A stretch of 64,000 bases of DNA from Otis tarda (taxonomy: Eukaryota; Chordata; Aves; Otidiformes; Otididae), in the NCBI GenBank assembly GCA_026413225.1, contig CM048553.1:20522501-20586500 (forward strand), written 5' to 3'. The position numbers and the translations under genes were made by a program. Below are positions 53,184 through 64,000 of this stretch, piece after piece. The notes under the pieces were generated by a model. It ran no database searches, was not told the origin of the DNA, and was given only the letters and a program-made list of their open reading frames with translations. Positions within the stretch are counted from its first letter, which is position 1. Each line of letters starts with the position of its first letter.

Positions 53184-53873
53184 TGTCCTGGTTTCGGCAG
53201 GGATGGAGTTAATTTTCCTCTCAGTAGCCAGTGTGTTTTGGATTTTGTGTGTGAAGAATGTTGATAAAAACACTCTGATGATACGAGTTGTTGTTAATGA
53301 GACCAAGGACACTGTCTGGCTTTTCAAGTCTAGTTAAAGTTTCGTTAACGTGCAAATGCAGGAAGCTGGGCAAAAGACAGACAGAATAATTGATCCAAAC
53401 TGGCCAAAGAGAGTATTCCATGCTATAAACGTCATGCTCAGTATATAAGTGGGGGTGGCCCATGGGAAGGGGCATCCATTCCATTCTGGCATTCCATTTG
53501 GGCATCCCTTCTGGCATGAACCCTTTGCATCCTTTTCTTCTCTCTTGCTTGCTGGCATCATTCCCTCTACCTTGCTAGCTTGCTCTCCCCGCTTTGCTTG
53601 CTGCTCAGTGTCGTTTCCATGATTGCTGCTTGGGACGGGCTGCGTCGGTCATTCGGACATCGGGTGGTGAGAAATCGTACATTGTTCATTTTGTATATTT
53701 TGTATATATTAATATCCTTACATTCTGTTATTTTTGTAGTTTTTAGTATTTTAGTAAACTGTTTTTATGTCAACTCATGAGTTTTCCTTTCTTCCCAATT
53801 TCTCTCCCCCGTCCCACTGGGTAGGGGGAGGGTGAGTGAGAAACTGTGTGGTGATCCGGGCTAAACCACCACA
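53184..53873 (+). mobile_element. Solo LTR of an endogenous retrovirus (avian ERVL-like)
   Basis: A 690-bp unit starting TGTCCTGGTTTCGGCAGGGA and ending GGGCTAAACCACCACA, thus with canonical TG…CA ends, flanked on both sides by the 5-bp direct repeat CATGG (53179-53183 and 53874-53878). Inside are a TATA box (TATATAA, 53442-53448) preceded by a CAAACTGGCCAAAG stretch, and an AGTAAA polyadenylation-type hexamer at 53753-53758 followed by TTTTTATGTCAACTCATGAG. No gag, pol or env sequence and no second LTR is present, so this is the product of LTR-LTR recombination. The general wording matches a common bird LTR family that I recall as ERVL-related; the 5-bp duplication agrees with that. The R/U5 region from about 53470 to 53620 contains local repeats that I do not remember from the family. 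Confidence 0.93.
53442..53448 (+). promoter_or_regulatory. TATA box of the solo LTR
   Basis: TATATAA in the context CATGCTCAGTATATAAGTGG, located where an LTR U3/R promoter is expected. The LTR could still serve as a promoter or lncRNA start in this desert, but nothing in the sequence proves activity. Confidence 0.7.
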
Positions 53874-53878
53874 CATGG
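53874..53878. repeat. Target-site duplication, right copy (CATGG)
   Basis: Exact 5-bp match to 53179-53183 on the far side of the solo LTR, after which CR1 homology resumes. Confidence 0.92.
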
Positions 53879-54460
53879 TAAATAATATTTTCCTATGTAT
53901 AATTAGAGTTTCCCTTATTGCAGCTTGTAACAATTGCCTCTTGTCCTTTGGCCGTGCACCAGGTAGAAGTCTAGATGTCTTCTCTCTAACACTTTTTCAT
54001 GTTGTATGTAACAGCAACTAGATTCCTTTTTTAGCCTTCTTTTCACAAGGCTTAACAAAATCTGATTTTATAGATGATTTCCAGTAATTTTGATCTAACA
54101 TTTACATACAAAACCAGGATCCAATACAGGACATGAAACGGAATTCAGTTTAAAATAAAGTACCTTCAGAAAAATATGAGCAGTGACCATCTGAGCCCGT
54201 GGGAGTGTAGTTTTGCAGCAGATGTCCTCGTTTGGCCCCAGACCTGTGCCTATTTGCCCCATGGCGCAGGTTGTACCCAGCTGTCTCATCCTGGGAATCA
54301 GGTCATTCACTGAGTGCTCTTGTGAAGGAGGATTTCTGTGGGGGGGTAATGCAATATCTTTGACTGAAGAGGCTGATAAAAGACTCCAATCCACCGAATA
54401 ATCTCTAAGCACATGTAGCACTCATTTATAAGTCAGTAACTCTGAGAAAATGTAGCTGTG

Positions 54461-54545
54461 TCATAGTATCACAGAGTAATCTAGTTTGGAAGGGTCCTCT
54501 GTGGTTGTCTAGTCCAGTGCCCTGCATAATGCAGGCCACACCATC
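54461..54545 (-). mobile_element. Short CR1 3'-end fragment, antisense
   Basis: The + strand reads TCATAGTATCACAGAGTAAT, then TTTGGAAGGGTCCTCTGTGG, CTAGTCCAGTGCCCTGCA and AATGCAGG. This is the reverse complement of the terminal CR1 3' UTR, including worn octamers. It lies about 400 bp beyond the LTR-split CR1 and in the same orientation, but repeats the 3' terminus, so it is a separate insertion. Confidence 0.82.
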
Positions 54546-57520
54546 CTGTTAAAACTAGGCCTGATGAAGGCACGTTGGCTTTGCTTGACAGCTTTGGGAT
54601 TAGGGCGCTCTGGAGACTGGAGAGTTCAGGTCTGTCCCCTCCTGCATCCCCGGGGGGCTCTGGCCCACAAATCTCCTCCCTGTGGACAGGTTTGTGATGG
54701 TCAGGCTACAGGATAAAGAGGCATAGGGGCACCCTCTCGTGTGGAAACTAGGCTGCTGGCAAAAAGGGATCCAGATCCGTGTTCTGTACAAGTGGATTAA
54801 ACAGCTCCAGGGAATGCTGCCGGGTGTTGGAAAATCAGTGTTTACTCTTAAATCGTCTAAAATGGCAACTGTGTGGCTTTGGCCTCCTATTTTCCCAAAC
54901 AGTTCTCCTACCAAGTTTGGGAGCTAGTGCAGGCCAGGGACCTTTCCCAGCTAGCAGTTTGCGTGTGGCCATCTTGTTTTGGCAATTAAGAAAGAAAGTT
55001 TGAAGGCATGGATGTGAGTTGTTCCATGCCACCTGACTACAGGGCCAGGAGATGGTCATGAATACATCTAGTCTACCGACAGAGACATCACTACTGGCTT
55101 AGAGAAAGATGGTGTGCGTGAGAAGAAGTGTGAATTCAGTCCTGGGGCTCACAGATGAGATCATCCTGGACTCTCGTCCCTCTTTCCTGAGTGGTTTCTG
55201 CACTTTTGCATTAAACAGTTCGTAGCTAAACTATAGCAGTAGAAGCCATGGCCACAAATAAAGATATGCCAGTCCTGAATAAATGACAAACTCTAGGTTA
55301 CAAAGTCAAACCCTTACTTGCCATTGCTGCTTCTTTGATCCTGTAAATTTTCATTTTCAGCTGCACATACCCAATAGGATCTGCATTCTCATTCATAAAT
55401 GTTTAGAGCTGACAGTTTAGGTGCTTTCCTGGAGGAGTGGTGATTGCCTGGATAGCATGAAATGTGGGTTCTTACCTCTTTAGGCAGAGAAGCTTATTGA
55501 ACTCTCGCTTCCCACTGCCAAGATGAGCACAGGAGCAAGGAAGAGCTTATATGAAAGCAACAAGTGGCATATCCTACTCTATGGCATTTTAAAGGAAAGT
55601 AGAGGACCTATTGCAGTTTTGTGATACTGATTTATTTTTGTGTGGAGGAAGTGTGCTCTGAAAATATCTGCTAGATCACTTAGCAAAGGAACTTAAATAG
55701 GGAGATGACTGTCGTCTGAATCAAACCAGATTTAGATAATCAAGGTAACTGTTGAGCTCTACAGGTTTGCTGGTGTACACAAAGTTACAAGTCCAGCCTA
55801 GATGGTGGGGGGGTGTGGGGTGTCTATTTTGTCATCTGAATGCAGTTTTTAGGATGACAGTTTGGGCACAGACACTTATGCCACTCATGTCTCTGTCTTT
55901 CTGTTATCTTACTTTCCCAACCCACTCCTGCCAAAGAAAGAGCCCACGTGTGTACCTTCTATGACCAAGATGGCATGGTCTCTGTTTTGCACATGACACA
56001 GCCTGCAGTGTCTAATGTCATGGCTGGAAGACTGTATGGTAATACTGTAAGCCATGAAGCTAGCCAGGATTTCAAATATCAGGATTTTAAAAAGATCCAT
56101 ATCCATATCGAGTAATCAACACAATCAGTTAGATTTTAAAGCATCTTCTTAGGCCCTTGCATATGGAAATGGTTGCTTAACTCTTTTTAGAATTTTACCT
56201 TTCAAAATCTTGGCTGGAGTCCCAAATGCATGTGAAAGAACAAACTGAGCCTTTTAAACGTGGCAATCAGCCATTACCAGTTGCTGAAAGTCCATGCAGC
56301 AAAAGTGGTGCCAAGAGCCGAGCTGTGAAACAGTTCAGCTCAGTAGCAGTCATCACCTGCAGCTGCTTGTCAGCTCGTTGATTCTAATGTGATAATGAGA
56401 AGTGCATTGGTCTTGACATTAAATACTTGTGGAGGCATCCAGACAGAGGATGTTTAGGATGTTTAGGGATCAGAAAACAGAGATGAGGGATGGAAGGTTG
56501 TGTTCTTTCTGCTCACAGCAAACTTCAACGAAGTGTAAGGAACTGACAAGGTAATGACTGGGTAACAAATGAAAATGAGTCTGTTTGGTATTACTGAGCT
56601 GTATGGTCTAACAAACTTAACATTTTCTTTTGGGAGGGATGTGGCTTCTAAAGACTGTTGAAAAGTATCCCTCTTTGACATGCAGACTGAGTTGTGTTGT
56701 TGAGATGGAAGTTTTTATAAACCAGATCTAGCATACTGTCCCTAGAAAAATGTGAAGCACAAGGGAACCCGTTTAAGTCCTTTTGATTTAAATCACTACT
56801 TGATCAACTAAGATGAAATAATAGAACAATGTGGACACAAGGTACCCAATGCAAATTTTGCCTCCAACAGAACATTTTTCTGAATTTTGCATTTCTTGAA
56901 GTCACACCACTATATAGTTAAGTTTTCTTTGTGAATTAATAAAATAGTTGAAATAAATTCTGTCAAGGTATGGTGATCACCATGAAAATGAATGAACGTG
57001 ATACTTTTGGTCAGAAGGCTCAGATTTGTTATAGGACAATTAAAGTGTAGCATCAAATCTTCAGCTATAAATGCACTTTTAATACTTCTGGGTTTAGTTT
57101 AAAAGGATTTGGAAAATATAACAATTTTTCAAGTTTCACTTTTAATGTTATTACGGTCAGGAAAAAACAGCTGGTACTGCACTATTTATTCTCTTCAGGA
57201 TGGTGAAAATCTTTCAAAATTTTTGTTGTAAGATTTCCAAAGATAATGCCACAAAGACCAAGAAATCTTATAAGAATTATGAAAGAGATTTCAAAAACAG
57301 ATATTATGGACTGAATTCACTCTCACACAAATAGAAAATTGCACATGTGGCTAGAATTAACACACACTTATCTCTGAACTCACACCTATGTGGCTGATAC
57401 CTACTTCTGGTAAAATTCCTGGTAAGAAGACTGACATCTACATTCCAAAACTTTTAAAAATACTGTATCTCTAGACACTCATATACACATGCTTTTAGTC
57501 TTTATTGTGCACCAAATAGC

Positions 57521-57536
57521 TTTTTTTTTTTTTTTT
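57521..57536. repeat. Poly-T tract, 16 T
   Basis: Uninterrupted T run in intergenic DNA. Confidence 0.9.
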
Positions 57537-58389
57537 CCAAATCTTCAAGCCATTTCTTCTCCAAAAGCTACAGCTGTAGTTTGTTAACAGCATCTTGAAA
57601 GGACATGGTTAATAAACACTATTTACTCTGTCTAGTCTATCCTAATTGTATTGAATTTAATTGCTTTGGGTTTATACTAAGTAATTAAGCAAGAATTAAA
57701 ATGATTAAAAATGTTGTGCATTTTATGGATGTTCTATGAATTTGGAAAACTATTAATAGACACTGCATATAGTGTAGATACTAGGTTTTAGATGTTTTAT
57801 AGCCAGATTATTAGTAACAATGATTATAACAATAACATAATTATTACTATATAGTTTCTGGAGGTGTTCACAATATGCTGGTAGTTTGCAAGCAGAGTAA
57901 GAAATGCAGCAGTTTCAGCTACAGCCCTCGAAAATCTCTTGGGCTCAGAATGTTGCTAACAAGCTACAATCCTGCCTGACAGAAGAAAAAAAAGCGTGTT
58001 TGATATTTCGTGTGAGAGAGAGAATCCAAAGCTAACAGAAAATTTATTGGCTTCTGTTCACATAGGTTCATACTCCAGCATTTCTGAATGCGCTTGGGAT
58101 TTAAACAAATCTCCACATGCAAACTAAAATTCCATTGGATCCATAGAGTTGTTTTTTTTAAATGTGTTTTCAGGTCCTTGAAGCTTTTGATCCGCATTCA
58201 TGTGAAATTTGAGCCAACTTTGACATGTGGCTTCCAAACTCTTGGGTGAACCTGAGCTTACATTCTGGAAATTGATACTAGAGCTGCAGCACTATGAAAA
58301 CTGGCTTAGGACTATTCACAGCATGTAAAGTTAAGCATGGCTTGAAGCCAAGGTATGCTGGGCTTGATTTCATTAACAAATGGTTCTAC

Positions 58390-58411
58390 TTTTTTTTTTT
58401 TTTTTTTTTTT
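58390..58411. repeat. Poly-T tract, about 22 T
   Basis: Uninterrupted T run in intergenic DNA. No retro-insert body recognised beside it. Confidence 0.9.
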
Positions 58412-61400
58412 AAATTCTGTTTAGACACAGGAGAACACCAAAACTTTGGGCTAAGTGAGGAGGTGTCTCAAAATAGTCAAACTGGTCAGTTGTCTGAAAC
58501 AGGAGTCAAATAGTCAGTGTTTGATCTGCACCAGGTTGGGACTGGGTAATGTTTTTGTTCATATGCACTGATTGCTACAAATAGACATGAGATAAAAAAA
58601 AAAAATTACATTACAAGAAACTAAAAGGGATATTTAAATATAAGAAAGTGTGAAGGAAAGCAGTTTCTTAGTTGCACTGTAGATATTCAGTCTACCTCCA
58701 ACCCCTGTTAATTCACCCTAAATCTAGCACTAAACATATGGTATGTGCAGATGGCTCATGCAGCTGCTCATGCCTAGAATCCAGGTGGGTGTTTCGCTGC
58801 AGCTTTATCATGTTTTGTTTCAAAACTGTGTTCCAAGTTTTAATGCAGAAGTTTGTTTTTGTAATAAAAAACATCTCGGGTTAAGAATGCTGGGCAATAG
58901 ACAGTATCCTCATTCGGGGCTAACTTACATCATTATTAGCTGTCAGGCCCTTGATCTGAAATAAGGATCCTCAGGGCATTTTTCTCAATAGGTATTTCAA
59001 CATATCATTCAGGCTCTTACACATTTGCTTACTTTACACATCCTGTATACAGGTGCTGAGACTCCTGTACCAGCTCCCCACCATATATACTGTGTAAAGA
59101 TACCTACATGAGGAGCAATACCAGATATATTTTCTCAGAAGATACCAGTGGTGAAGTACTCCCAACAGGACAGGTGGCCAGTGGGAGTTCTTTGAATTAG
59201 AGAAAGTTATTTAGAGATTTTGTAAATGCTAAGTGTTTGTCCCAAGACTAACAGTGATGCCTCTGAACAGCGTATTTTTTCCCTTTGCAGAGCAACAGAC
59301 TGAATCAAACAGTCTTAAGAAACACCTGGTCATACAGGGTCATTTGTCCTTCCTCTGTTTATAACTCTGTTCTGTTCTCAGCCAGTAAATTACTCAATGT
59401 AAATCATGGCTGTTAGACTTCAGTACTGATGCTTCCTGCATCATCACTCTAACTTGATTCCTGTCTTTTCTGCAGCTCTCTTTCCTATTTAGAAGTGTAA
59501 CAGAAGAGGGTCTGTAATTGTTCTCTCTCTAGATACTTGTATCTTGTTCACTATGTTGGTATTGTCTCTTTTATTAAGTGGGTTACCTGAAAAAGTCATT
59601 AGTGCCATGCTGCCTGAACAATCAAAGTCTCACAGAGCTGGAACCAAGCTGCCCTGCTTATGGTGGGCTGCAATGGATCTGCCCGGAGGGATTCTGCATC
59701 CGAGTTCCCTGAAGCACTGTGGTCTTAGAGTGGTGGCTGGCTAGAGGCCTCAAAAACACAATTAGATTACATACAATGTCCGATATTATTGTCATGGAAA
59801 TAAAGTTGTAACTTTTACCATCAGACTATGTCTTGCTCAGATACTGCTCTTAAGATTAAAAAAATTGAAGTCCAAAATTGCAGTCCTCAGGATCTTGCCG
59901 AGCAGCTCCCTGATCCTAGAGCTATCTAAAGTTTGGGGTTTGAATAAAACACATGGTGAAATTCACTAGTCAAAATGTGTAACAGAACTAGCCAAACACC
60001 CATTTTCACCTCACTCCGTGGACTTGAGAGTTCAGGGCTTTGAATCATGATCAATGGAACGTTTCTTCGTGAAGTTCAGAAAAAGATGAGCCAAGCAGTG
60101 TTGATCTAATCATCTGGGTCTGCAAAAGGGGTCATCCTGCTTCCTGTCCCCTCTCCTCTCTGTTTGCACACTCCCAACCTGTACCTTGCACTGGTTCTGG
60201 AGTTCGTCAGAGCATTGATCCATTTCGCTGAATTTGACAGAAAACTAACAGAGCAGTAAACTGAGTATTTTACTGAATTCACCTGATCATTGGGGGACCA
60301 GGTAATTGTAAAAACTGGAAAAAGGGAGAAGAGAAGAGGAAGGGGAGGGAGGGGTAGGACTCATTCATGGGAGCAGTTGGCAATTAAATCTGAAGTCGGC
60401 TCAGCTGTCTCACTAAAGATCATCTTATGCAAATAATTCCTCAGAGATGGTTGGGACTGAGGACCTGTGCCTTAGTTTAATGTTGCTGTGTTAGCTAACT
60501 TGGATTACTTTATGCTTTGGTTTTGAAAATTTGATTCTGAGGTGCTTTTCTCCTTCTACTTGTTGATTGTGTATAGGACTGTGAAGTCTATCATGTAAGT
60601 CAGTGTTACGCAATGTGTTGCTGATCACTGCAGTCCCTAATGCCATCCCAGATCCGTGCCTACCTTCTCTGTGGGGTGGATGTTGAAATCTTCTTTGCTT
60701 TTCTCTAGGCAAAATTCATGTAGACTAAAATTCAATTCATGTTTTTACTGGATCTGCAGGGGATTAGTAGAAAGAGGACAAAAAAAACCAGAGAGGAGAT
60801 TGCTTGATATAAATAAAAAACATTAGCTAAAAGCAATGGAGTTATCCACCAGCTGAAGATCTTGTCTTTTTTATTTCATCTTTGGCTCAGACCATTCAGA
60901 TTGTGATTTTGTTTACCTGTGTTAAATAGGCTCATCTCCTCTGCAATTTTAAACATTTGTTTGATTGAAAACTAAAGAAGGACCTCAAGATCTGGGCTTT
61001 TGTTAATTTAACATAAGTCCTTTTAGATGAAATTGCTTCAAGATACGGTTCCTTTCTGCTCTTCACCATAATTTAATTAAGTGGCTCAATCTAAAATATT
61101 GGATGTATTTCTTTTGGAATAAACATTTTGTTTATCCCCTTCAAAATAAAACAGTTTTCTAAGGAAAAGATTAAAAGATTACTTTCTACTGATCATGTTA
61201 CAGTGTAATAATAATAATAGAGGTGATTCCTGCACTCTTTGTAAGGCATGGCATTTTTCTGCCTGGAAGGTTTCATGTAAATCCATTGTCATTGCCTGTA
61301 AAAGAAAGTCTCCCCAGTCGAACCTAGTTCAGTTCCGCCAGGAGCCAGGGGAATACGCATTACAGGAAATCTTCCAAACCTTCCAAATCTTCTTGTTAGT

Positions 61401-64000
61401 TATGAAGGAAGTGAAAAGTAAAGAGAAACACTTAGGTTAAATGTTTTGCTGCAGAATAATAGCATCCAGGCTCTGTTGAGAATATAAGACTACAGATCAT
61501 AAACAGTCTTTTTAAATTAGAAAATAGCAGGTTTGTTGATTATTTTACAGTAATGTAGTAATGTGCCTTGGTGCAATATTAATCACTAAATTTTATCTCA
61601 AATAAATATTGTCATTATTGGTTGACTTCTATTTACATCATGTTTTTTCTTAAGTTGAACTGTTTTTCAGGAATTTGGCTATAAAAATGTGATCCAGGCT
61701 AGGAATCTGCAGTGTGTAGGAGGCATCGGGGCATGTAGGGTAGGTACTAAGATGAAAGGATACTAAAGTTATTTAGAATGTTATAGCTCAATAATTATTT
61801 TTTATTCTTGCTTGCTCAACTTGTAAATCACATTTTAGGATTATTAAAGAGGTAACTTTCAATAAAAGCTTTATATATAGATATACTTCAGTGTCTAACA
61901 TGGCATCTGAAATACATTTGGATTTTTCATCAACTCTGTAGAGATTTGAGGAGAAAAAACTGTAAGTGTTATGTCAAAGGATCATAAATATATCCATGTG
62001 ATAGTGCTTTAAGTGTGTGTTGATGAAGCACCTGTGCATACTGACAAAATATTCAGGACAAAATATCTCAAAACATACCAATACTGAACAAGAAATTAAA
62101 GCCTTCATCTAGAAAATAAGTTCAATTATTTTTGAGCTTTTGAGAGAGCTTGTCTGACTTCTCCTCATTACATTTGCCCTTCTGTGTATCTGCTCTTGGG
62201 CTATTTACAAACAACTGGAAGCATAACATACAGGAATACCTTGTTTCCTGAGATTTTCAGCCTAAATTTAGAGCACAACAGGGCTCTGACTTGATTTTTT
62301 AAGATGAATAATAATTTAGATGAGCAAACATATTTTTGTGTGCCTGTACAAACTGAATTTCAGCTTAGTTTAGGACTCTAAACACATTTATTCATATAGA
62401 GTATGGACAGAATATAAAGTGGTGATTGCACAAAAACCTCAGGAATCGGTGATTCTAGGCATACCAGCTTTTTAGTCTCTCTGCTCTGATTTAAAAATGA
62501 AATGCAAAGAAACAATTGTATATTAATTTTTAATTTTCTCTATGCTACCTAATTATGTTCTTTCAGTTAATGGTGGCTTAAAAACACTGTGCAAACCTGT
62601 AGACCTTTTGGATTTACTCCCCAGAAATCTTCAGTTTCTTCAGTGGCAATGAATGGCTCAGCATTTTATTTTTTACGGTCAGTGAATGAAGTCTGTTGAA
62701 ACTTTGCAAATAGGAGTACACGACAAGAGGGTGCAAAGGGACTATGAGCATTGGTGCCAAAGCTTGAATGCTGTCATATGCTTGCCTAAAAGGAATTCTT
62801 GTAAGTGCTGCTGTTGGCTGCAGAGGAATTCCTAATCCCATCTGAAGTTCGTTCCACAATCTTACAGTTGAATAGCAAAGTAACCTTCTAGCAAAAGAGC
62901 TAATCAACTTTGGGAGGACAAAATGTAAACAAAGAAATTCTCTTAAAAATGATGATTGAAGCCTGTAACGTTTTAACGACTTGGCAGCTAGCACAGCATT
63001 GCTTTACAAACAAACAGAAACCAATACCAGTGTGTCTCTTGGGCTTGGAAGTAAATGTATAATTACTCAGATTAAGTCCTTTGCTTTTAATACAAATCTC
63101 AAGGCTGCATAAAAAGGTATATTTAGGCTCAAGCTGCAGTGGGAACTGGTGGAGCAATTTGTTGGGTCACTTTGACATGGAATTAATGAGCAGACAGGAT
63201 GTCCTCCATGCAAAAAAAACATTGTGTTCTCTATCTCACTAGCTACTTCAGATCCTTTGATGGCTGAAAAAGTATTAGGAAACGAGTAGAGACATATTAA
63301 ACAGGGGCATACACTGGAGTGAAAGATAATACTGTTGAATTCCTTATTCCTATCATGAGAGAGACATAGATTGGGTGATTCTATAAAATTTGAGGTTGCT
63401 TCCTATAAAATACACATGAGCAAATACGAATACCTTTTGATGGAGTAGACTATCAAGTCTGATTCCTTCATGTACATGTCTGTTGATTTCCTCAGTGGAG
63501 TTAACTTTAGATCCTGTGACTGGATGATGAGGGAAGAGAGAAAGAATTCCAGCTGAGTGCAGAGGGAAGGGTTTATGCCTGGCATCAAATGCCAAATCCC
63601 TCATCCTGGGTTTGAATCAGACATGCCTTGCACCAAGGCAGGAGCTGTACTGTGGTAGATTTCTAAGGACAAGAGGGCTCAGGAAAGGGCATTGGGATAA
63701 GACGGAAGGGAAAACACAGAAAAGCTAGGTTAGCATGTGTACTAAAAGAGAAGAAAATAATTCCCTGGGGATATGTCCTCTGGCAAATTTGTTTGGCATT
63801 GAAGATGAATGAGCCAATAGTGTTTTCCAGACATCTAATAGAGACCTTAAGGAATTACACGAAATAATTCACTGAATGATTTCTCTCTTCTACAGACTTT
63901 CAAGCCTTTCATAGAATTCATTAGCAGTGACATCAGACCAAGATCTATCAAGTTAATGTGGTTAAGGTGTGCTTATTTCTGAATAATGTGTTAAAGAATG

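Larger units (their letters stand above)
52984..54062 (-). mobile_element. CR1 LINE 3' part, antisense, split by a solo LTR
   Basis: Read on the - strand, 53183 down to 52984 gives the CR1 C-terminus (HWNRMLRKTVEPPFLEIFK) and then the 3' UTR with AACCCAAATTGCTCTGTTAC near its end. The piece upstream in the element's own direction lies at about 53879-54062. Its + strand shows the reverse complement of typical CR1 wording (TTGCCTCTTGTCCTTTGGCC, then CTTTTCACAAGGCTTAACAA). The two parts are adjacent in CR1, so this is one element interrupted by the LTR at 53184-53873. It is diverged, with stops. The outer limits are approximate. Confidence 0.85.
54546..64000. other. Intergenic stretch, no gene recognised
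   Basis: AT-rich desert to the right edge. The segment at about 54570-54960 is GC-richer than its surroundings and follows directly on a CR1 end, so it may be a relic of an unidentified repeat. T tracts occur at 57521-57536 and 58390-58411. An antisense open frame at 62614-62994 (126 codons) is described among the findings. No RNA gene or supported exon seen. Confidence 0.55.

Noticed and set aside
53083..53337. Open frames on both strands across the LTR/CR1 junction
   Set aside because: They are chimeras of CR1 remnant and LTR sequence, not a host gene; only the - strand CR1 C-terminal part is meaningful.
54213..54421. Short overlapping frames next to the CR1 pieces
   Set aside because: No homology recognised; probably chance in moderately GC-rich DNA.
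22866..64000. PLXDC2 exons, expected somewhere beyond NEBL by synteny
   Set aside because: No stretch on either strand resembles PLXDC2 coding sequence; the gene presumably lies beyond the window.
1..64000. tRNA, rRNA, CRISPR array or bacterial-type operon
   Set aside because: No cloverleaf with A/B boxes, no spaced direct-repeat array and no dense coding were seen; the window is vertebrate nuclear DNA.

Overview
The window looks like bird nuclear DNA: AT-rich, intron-rich, sparse in repeats, with CR1-type LINE fragments (the dominant avian retroposon) and one solo endogenous-retrovirus LTR of a type I associate with bird genomes. The only protein-coding host gene I can support is the 3' end of NEBL (nebulette / LIM-nebulette, also called LASP2), read left to right on the + strand. 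Two or three of its last exons are visible: a probable linker exon running in from the left edge (1-78), a Ser/Gln/Met-rich linker exon (11074-11189) and the terminal exon with the whole C-terminal SH3 domain (16764-16940). They are separated by introns of about 11.0 and 5.6 kb. Splice phases agree across all three (phase 1, then phase 0).

From 16941 a gene-free, AT-rich stretch continues. I read it as a long NEBL 3' UTR, probably ending near an AATAAA at 22842-22847, about 5.9 kb after the stop. Beyond this, to 64000, I see no host gene. In other vertebrates the flank downstream of NEBL is a large intergenic space facing the 3' end of PLXDC2, and this desert fits that arrangement (inference only; no PLXDC2 exon is visible).

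The desert holds several relics. At 39884-41097 lies a 5'-truncated CR1 with a recognisable reverse transcriptase, broken by a small frameshifting deletion and a large internal deletion. A second CR1 3' end is at 43570-43855, and a short antisense CR1 end is at 54461-54545. At 52984-54062 an antisense CR1 has been split by a 690-bp solo LTR (53184-53873) flanked by a clean 5-bp duplication, CATGG. A degenerate CR1 3' end also sits in the first intron (5418-5536). Homopolymer T tracts, a short GT microsatellite and two small tandem duplications make up the simple repeats.

I found no tRNA, rRNA, CRISPR, operon or other system, and nothing I would call a new biological system. The observations most worth checking are the nested LTR-in-CR1 insertion with its unusual LTR internal repeats, the identity of the left-edge NEBL linker exon, the long 3' UTR, a GC-rich island with a small open frame near 28.3 kb, and an antisense open frame near 62.8 kb with a faint LINE-terminus look. 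Family assignments come from recognition of sequence motifs, not from any database search.
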